A model generated the notes under the pieces. That model was not told the origin of the DNA, made no database searches, and saw only the letters and a program-made list of their open reading frames with translations. A stretch of 64,000 nt of DNA from Siphonodentalium dalli (lineage: Eukaryota > Mollusca > Scaphopoda > Gadilida > Siphonodentaliidae), in NCBI GenBank assembly GCA_032622095.1, contig CP136061.1, positions 259,938,077 through 260,002,076 of the forward strand, written 5' to 3'. The position numbers were made by a program, and so were the translations under genes. This document shows, one piece after another, positions 58,966-64,000 of the stretch. Within the stretch, counting starts at the first letter, position 1, and each line of letters opens with the position of its first letter.

Positions 58966-60833
58966 TGTTTCAGAAAAGTCGTTCATTTTGTTTTCACTTT
59001 AAAAAAAAATTATTTCAACCTAAACTTTTGGACTTAGAAATTCTTTTTTTTCTCAGTCGAGTGAAAAGAGATCTTCAAAAAAATTACGCTTATATATATA
59101 ATATATATTATCTATATATACGCCAACAAAAAGGTCACTGCCCCTTCGCCCAGCTACCCGCGGATGGAACCTAGCTCCGATGCGAACGCACCCGTCTCGC
59201 GAATCAGGCTAATTTATTTATGTCCGCCCACCGAATTCCAGCAATCATTTCCAGTCTGGTATATTGGTGTGAGTACATATCGGAGCTGTTATAAACCAAT
59301 AACTTGGATTTGAATATAAACCCACCTATTCGTAAATTTTGTTGCCCATGGTGTGGGTTAAATTATAATTTAACGTGAATAGTGTGCCATGATTTTTCTG
59401 CGTCCGTGCATTTCACTTTTGTATCGTATTTCGCATCTTCAATGCGCACAACTCCTCATGTACAACCAAATAAAATACAAGCATTACATTAATGGGATCA
59501 AACAAACCTTAGTTATATATACGATGTATACTTATACTAACGTAAAGTCGACGTATATCCAATTATTTCGTTTGTCATAACAGCGATAAACACATAGACA
59601 AAAATTTAATGAAAACATCATCATTTTCGTAACAACAATTCGTATAATTTTTATGAATACTGCAAATGTACATTCAAATCTTTTCGTTAGTATATGTCTG
59701 CCAAATTGTAAAATGACTACCTTTATACTTTCACAAACTATAACACCACTGTTAGTTTCATACGCCGTCATTTAAGTCGTGCCAAAATGCAAACAAGAAA
59801 CAAACGCTCCTTAATTCATGACAATATATTCGAGGCGTTTACCAATGCTAACAACGAGATGATGTACACGATATTGGGCAGTCTGGAGTAAACTACATAC
59901 CCACATATAAAAAATAGTGGGTCTCACGACCTTTCGTTCAGTTTTCATTTCCCAAACCCGGGATTCCTTGTAATTAACGCCAATCAAAACTTAGCTCCAA
60001 GAAATGTGTGCCCCAATAAAAAACTAGTAACATGTCACGTGCTCTCGGTGTGGAAATTCCGAAGGTGTGGCTAAATGTTGTTAAAATAGTATCCATGACG
60101 TCATGTTATACCGGAAGAGAAATTCACAAATCGACAAATAAAGAGTGTTGACGAGCGGTCGAAAGTTTAAAATCAAGAATCACCGGAATTTGGATTGCAG
60201 GCAACTGTAATTAGGGTACAACTGGCCAATCTTTGGAGCTAATAATATGGCTGTGTAAGGTCGGGAGGGTTTCGGTGGGGTTGGTGGTAGAATTGTGTTG
60301 CTCTTCGCTTGTTTTGGCTGCGGTGGTACTACTGTCGGTACTGGGGAACTGATTGATCGTTTTGTTATGTCATTTAACTTTTTTTTAGTTCCGTAGTTGT
60401 TTTAGCAGATAGTCCCGACATTCATGTATTTTTGATTCGTGGCCGTTGATTTGTGTTATTTTTTGACAACATGGGCGACAAATCGCCTGGCCAATCTAAA
60501 AAATAATTCGTTCTGAGTCCAAGAGATCCACATAAATTGACATTTTTTATAATTTCAAGAAGATCTGTCTTAGTTATTGTACATATTATTTTGGATCCCG
60601 GAAGCTAGCTGTTTCCCTTTATTGTCAGTAAAACGGGTAGGGTTCTCTATTCCGAAGGTTCGCTATTCCGAAGGTTCGCTATTCTGGGCGTATTTAACCA
60701 GAAATTAATGAAAATTTGCACCCCACCACAAAAAACACACGAGGAATGAAAAATACTATTACGCTAGTATTCACATATAGTACATAATTATATACACCCA
60801 CTTCTAATTCCCAAATTGTTCCAGATGTCCTTT
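58966..60833. other. No gene seen; simple repeats only
   Basis: 59090-59120 is TA-rich simple sequence. At 60643-60690 a 16-17-bp unit GGTTCGCTATTCCGAA is repeated about three times. Several 60-80 codon ORFs on both strands have no recognisable features. Confidence 0.5.
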
Positions 60834-61173
60834 ATTAATGCTGAAGGGGTCACTCTCACCCAAAAAAGTGCTGAAGGGTGCACATGGTTTGAAAATGTGC
60901 TGACGGGTACACAGGGTTTGTGATCGGCACGAACACCATTACTTAAATTGTGTTTATGAAAGTCTGGCACCCATTAGCAGTTTGTTTTCAGTACACTTTA
61001 ATATTCATTGCAACATAAACAATTATTCTCTAACAGAAATCATGGCAGATACAAAAACTCAATGTCCTTTAGAACGACATTTCAAACCATGTGTACTCTT
61101 CAGCACATTTTGAAAATCCTGTGTACCCTTCAGCACTTTTTTTGGCGAGAGTGACCCCTTCAGCGTTATTAAT
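60834..61173. mobile_element. MITE with arms of about 90 bp
   Basis: ATTAATGCTGAAGGGGTCAC at 60834 and its mirror GTGACCCCTTCAGCGTTATTA at 61151-61173 are the ends of two arms (60834-60925 and 61086-61173) that also share CAGCACTTTTTTTGGCGAG and GTGTACCCTTCAGCAC type words. The middle 160 bp is unique. It borders the 5' end of the LINE below. Confidence 0.85.
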
Positions 61174-63391
61174 AGCAAGAAAAATTGGGAACTTTACCGT
61201 AAACAAAGAAATCTGGTCACACGTATCAAGAAGGAAAGCATCCAGTCGTATTTTAATGACAAATGTTCAGATGGCCCAAAATCTGCTGATTTTTGGCCAA
61301 CTGTCAAACCATTTCTGACAAATAAGGGCTTTAAAGCCAAAACGAGTACATTATTACTGGAAAATGGTGAGTTAATTACTGACCAACAATCTGTATGTGA
61401 AATTTTCAACTCATTTTTTATTGACGTTGCATCAAATATACCCATGAACCATCCTGTAAATAAGGAACATCCAAGCATCGTCAAAATCAAAGAGAACTGT
61501 CTTTCGCCAGAGACTTTTAGCCTGAAACCAATCTCTGAAGAGTTCTTCTCCAAAGAGATATGTAAGCTAAACTCAAAAAAGGCTACTGGCATTGATGGTA
61601 TCTCAGCAAAAATGCTGAAAATATGTAACTCAGCAATCCACGTGCCTTTGAGTAATCTTTTTAACCACTCTCTGTCTGTCGTTGCTTTCCCGGATAGCCT
61701 TAAAGTTGCTCAAGTGACACCTATACACAAGAAAAAATGATATTTTGAGTAAGGAAAACTACAGGCTTGTTAGTATTTTACCTACTATATCAAAATAATT
61801 TGAGAAAGCGATAAATTCACAGCTACAAATGCATTTTGAATCTATTTTTAACCCCGCTCTCTCAGCTTTTAGGAAGCATCATGGATGCAGTGACGTAATG
61901 TTAAGTGCCATTGAAGACTGGCGCAGGGCACTTGACAAGCATGAAAGTGTTGCCGCTGTAATGATGGACATTTCAAAGGCTTTTGATTGCCTACCTCATG
62001 ATCTTATGTTAGAGAAACTACGTGCATATAATCTTTGTGAAAAGTCGGTGTCTTATATGGGGAGCTATCTTTCTGGTCGCAGACAATGCGTTAAACTTGG
62101 CTCCAGTGTGAGTTCCTGGAGGTGCACCACCAAGGGTGTACCACATGGATCCATACTGGGCCCAACCATGTTTAACATCTTTCTGAATGACATTTTTGGC
62201 TTTGTGAAGGACTGCTCCCTTTATAATGATGCAGACGATAACACAATTTCCTTCTCTCACAAGGACCCTGATGTAGTTCGGAGCACTCTGGAATCTGATA
62301 GCCTTCATCTCATTGAGTGGTTCGCACTAAATGGCATGAAGGCAAATCCAGAGAAGTTCCAAGCAATATCATTGGGTCCCAAAAGTAAATTTATAACTGG
62401 CATAAATGCTTCACATCTTATCCCATGTATCGATGAAGTGAACACTCACATTGATTCGCTATGTTCAAAGGCATCAAGGCAGCTAAATGTCTTAAAGAGA
62501 CTTGGACATATGCTGACCCTCTCAGGCAAAAAATGTATCTTCAAATCTTTCATCCTCTCAAATTTTAATTACTGCCCTCTTACCTGGCATTTATGCAGTG
62601 TGTCCTCTACGGACAGGCTGGAGAAAATTCAGGAGAGAGCCTTTCGTTTTATCTATAATGACTACACATCTGATTATGACTTTCTCCTAAAGATTGCAAA
62701 CTGTGAGCATCTACATCTCCAAAGACTCAGACTTATGGCACTCTCAGTTTTCAAAATACTAAAGAAGGACATTAGCACTCCTTCCTATTTGGACTGCCTG
62801 GTGAAACGTAAACATAGTTCATACTCTTTTAGAAATTCTGAGACTCTGGAACTGCCATCACTACTACTTTCGGTTTAAGCTCGTTTAGATTCATGGCACC
62901 TAAAGTGTGGAATTCTCTTCCAGAGTCATGCAGAACCGCAGAGACGATGAAAGACTTTGAATGTATGTTACAAACCTGGAATGGTTTTAAATGTAAATGC
63001 AGTGCCTGTAGGATATCCTAATTATATGCATATGTTTTGTATTTTAATCCGCACTCTCTGGTCAGGTATCTCTGAATGGAACAAAACGTGTTATCCAGGA
63101 ATGAAATATGGACTCGTTGTGCATATTACTGTGCCGTATATGAATATACAAATTTGTGTCTTACGCTTTTGATCCAGTCAGGGCTACCTGTCCTCAGGGA
63201 TTTTACTCGTCTTTTACAAAGTTTTAGCTAATATACATGTAATTTATTTTTCAGATAGGTTGTGTTTTATTCACGTTACTGTTTATGTACATATTCATTG
63301 TTTTACAAGTCAGTTAAGAGCTTAATGCTCATGTTTGTAATTTAAAATGCCTGACTTTATAAATAAAGCTTTTGAACTTTGAACTTTTGAA
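61174..63391 (+). pseudogene. CR1-like LINE ORF2, 5'-truncated and inactivated
   Basis: Starts in the endonuclease-RT linker (NWELYRKQRNLVTRIKK, FWPTVKPFL), then GIDGISAKML (RT motif 1, to 61740). After stops and a shift the frame 61829-62878 follows: MMDISKAFDCLPHDLMLEKL (motif A), GVPHGSILGPTMFNIFLND (motif B; His replaces the usual Gln), and SLYNDADDNTISF, where the catalytic YADD reads DADD. A gap in IDEVN-THIDSLCSKASRQLN shows about 15 residues deleted. After a frameshift near 62875 the C-terminus FMAPKVWNSLPESCRT and CKCSACRIS ends at about 63022. The 3' UTR has AATAAAG and ends in GAACTTT-type repeats (63370-63391), as in CR1/L2-clade elements. Confidence 0.9.
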
Positions 63392-64000
63392 AAGACAGTA
63401 TCAGTTTATCGTTTATTATGGAGAGTTGAAAACACGATGACTGAAATAAACTACATGTAAGAGATATAGTTTTTCCGAACTGGCTATCTGTATTCGAAAG
63501 AAACATCCACATTAAAGGCCCACTTAATTTTCGAACACCCAGATCACATACATAACATATATGCCAGTATATATACCATTGGAAATAGGAAGCTCTCTAA
63601 CACTGTATTGTCAGCTTATCCGGTGTAATAAACTGAGAACATGTTGTTTTTGTTGAGTTAACGACGTGATTTTGTGCTTAAGGTTCATCTGGTTTTGTTG
63701 CGCAAAGTATATTATTTTCAATGGAGGTGGAATAACTCTATATTTTAAAGATAGTGTTATTCCCCTTCAATTGAAAATACATTAGGTTGGATTAGGTTGC
63801 ATTCTAGGAGCCATAACGGTGGATCTTTTTATGATTTAATCTGTTTTCTATTTCTCTATGGGCATCTTCTGATACAGACGTTTCAAATGGTGATAAACTA
63901 TAGTGTTTTAATCATATTTTATGCCACAGATTCACACGGCACAATCGTTTCAACGATTCTACGACCAATTCCACGAATCTGCGGCTTGACAACCACGGTG
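63392..64000. other. No feature seen
   Basis: AT-rich sequence to the window end. TTATTTTCAATGGAGG and CCTTCAATTGAAAATA near 63714-63776 form a loose inverted repeat. No coding signal. Confidence 0.4.

Noticed and set aside
57600-59037. Proteins of about 105 residues on both strands
   Set aside because: They are translations of the 134-bp tandem repeat.
1-64000. tRNA and rRNA genes
   Set aside because: I looked for B-box-like GGTTCGAAT words in a cloverleaf context and for conserved rRNA segments and found none that I could support.

Overview
The window is nuclear DNA of an AT-rich animal genome. The evidence is a gene split by introns with clear GT-AG splice sites, three kinds of non-LTR (LINE) retrotransposon remains, TTAA-flanked MITEs, large minisatellites and a decayed Polinton/Maverick. 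The style of repeats and the METTL24-like methyltransferase suggest a marine invertebrate, probably a mollusc or another lophotrochozoan. That is inference; no species marker is present.

Layout. 1-10057 is a 23-bp minisatellite (about 437 units) with higher-order repeats of 894 and 1334 bp. 10058-13000 is a dispersed repeat that borders the array and carries a second, 55-bp minisatellite. Partial copies of it recur at 36.7-43.2 kb, next to a small stub of the same 23-bp array. 13.8-14.2 kb is a LINE 3' fragment. About 15.0-25.3 kb is a huge imperfect inverted repeat centred near 20.0 kb. 26.0-26.9 kb is a GC-rich island of unknown nature. 27-29 kb holds diverged tandem and direct repeats. 29.6-36.4 kb carries the 3' end of the one convincing host gene, a METTL24-like (Methyltransf_21/FkbM-type) methyltransferase on the minus strand, with five exons recognised by splice sites, reading phase and family motifs. 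37.0-39.55 kb is a LINE on the minus strand, interrupted by a composite piggyBac-like MITE. 39.9-43.2 kb is a mosaic of MITEs and dispersed repeat copies.

43.5-54.8 kb is a Polinton/Maverick relic. On the minus strand, from high to low coordinates, it has protein-primed DNA polymerase B, small genes, a conserved Polinton protein, a retroviral-type integrase fused by deletion to the tail of the minor capsid protein, a small basic protein, the major capsid protein (F54H12.2 type), an unknown protein and an adenain-like cysteine protease. To the right of a 50-nt-arm hairpin lie a zinc-knuckle gene and a cargo gene on the plus strand; the cargo gene resembles the leftmost gene of the element. No packaging ATPase was found. 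Nonsense codons, frameshifts and lost catalytic residues show that the element is dead.

54.9-59.0 kb holds foldback elements and a 134-bp tandem array. 60.83-61.17 kb is a MITE with long terminal inverted repeats (TIRs). 61.17-63.39 kb is a 5'-truncated CR1-like LINE with a GAACTTT-type 3' tail. The last 600 bp show nothing recognisable. Most long open frames in the window are by-products of repeats and were left out.
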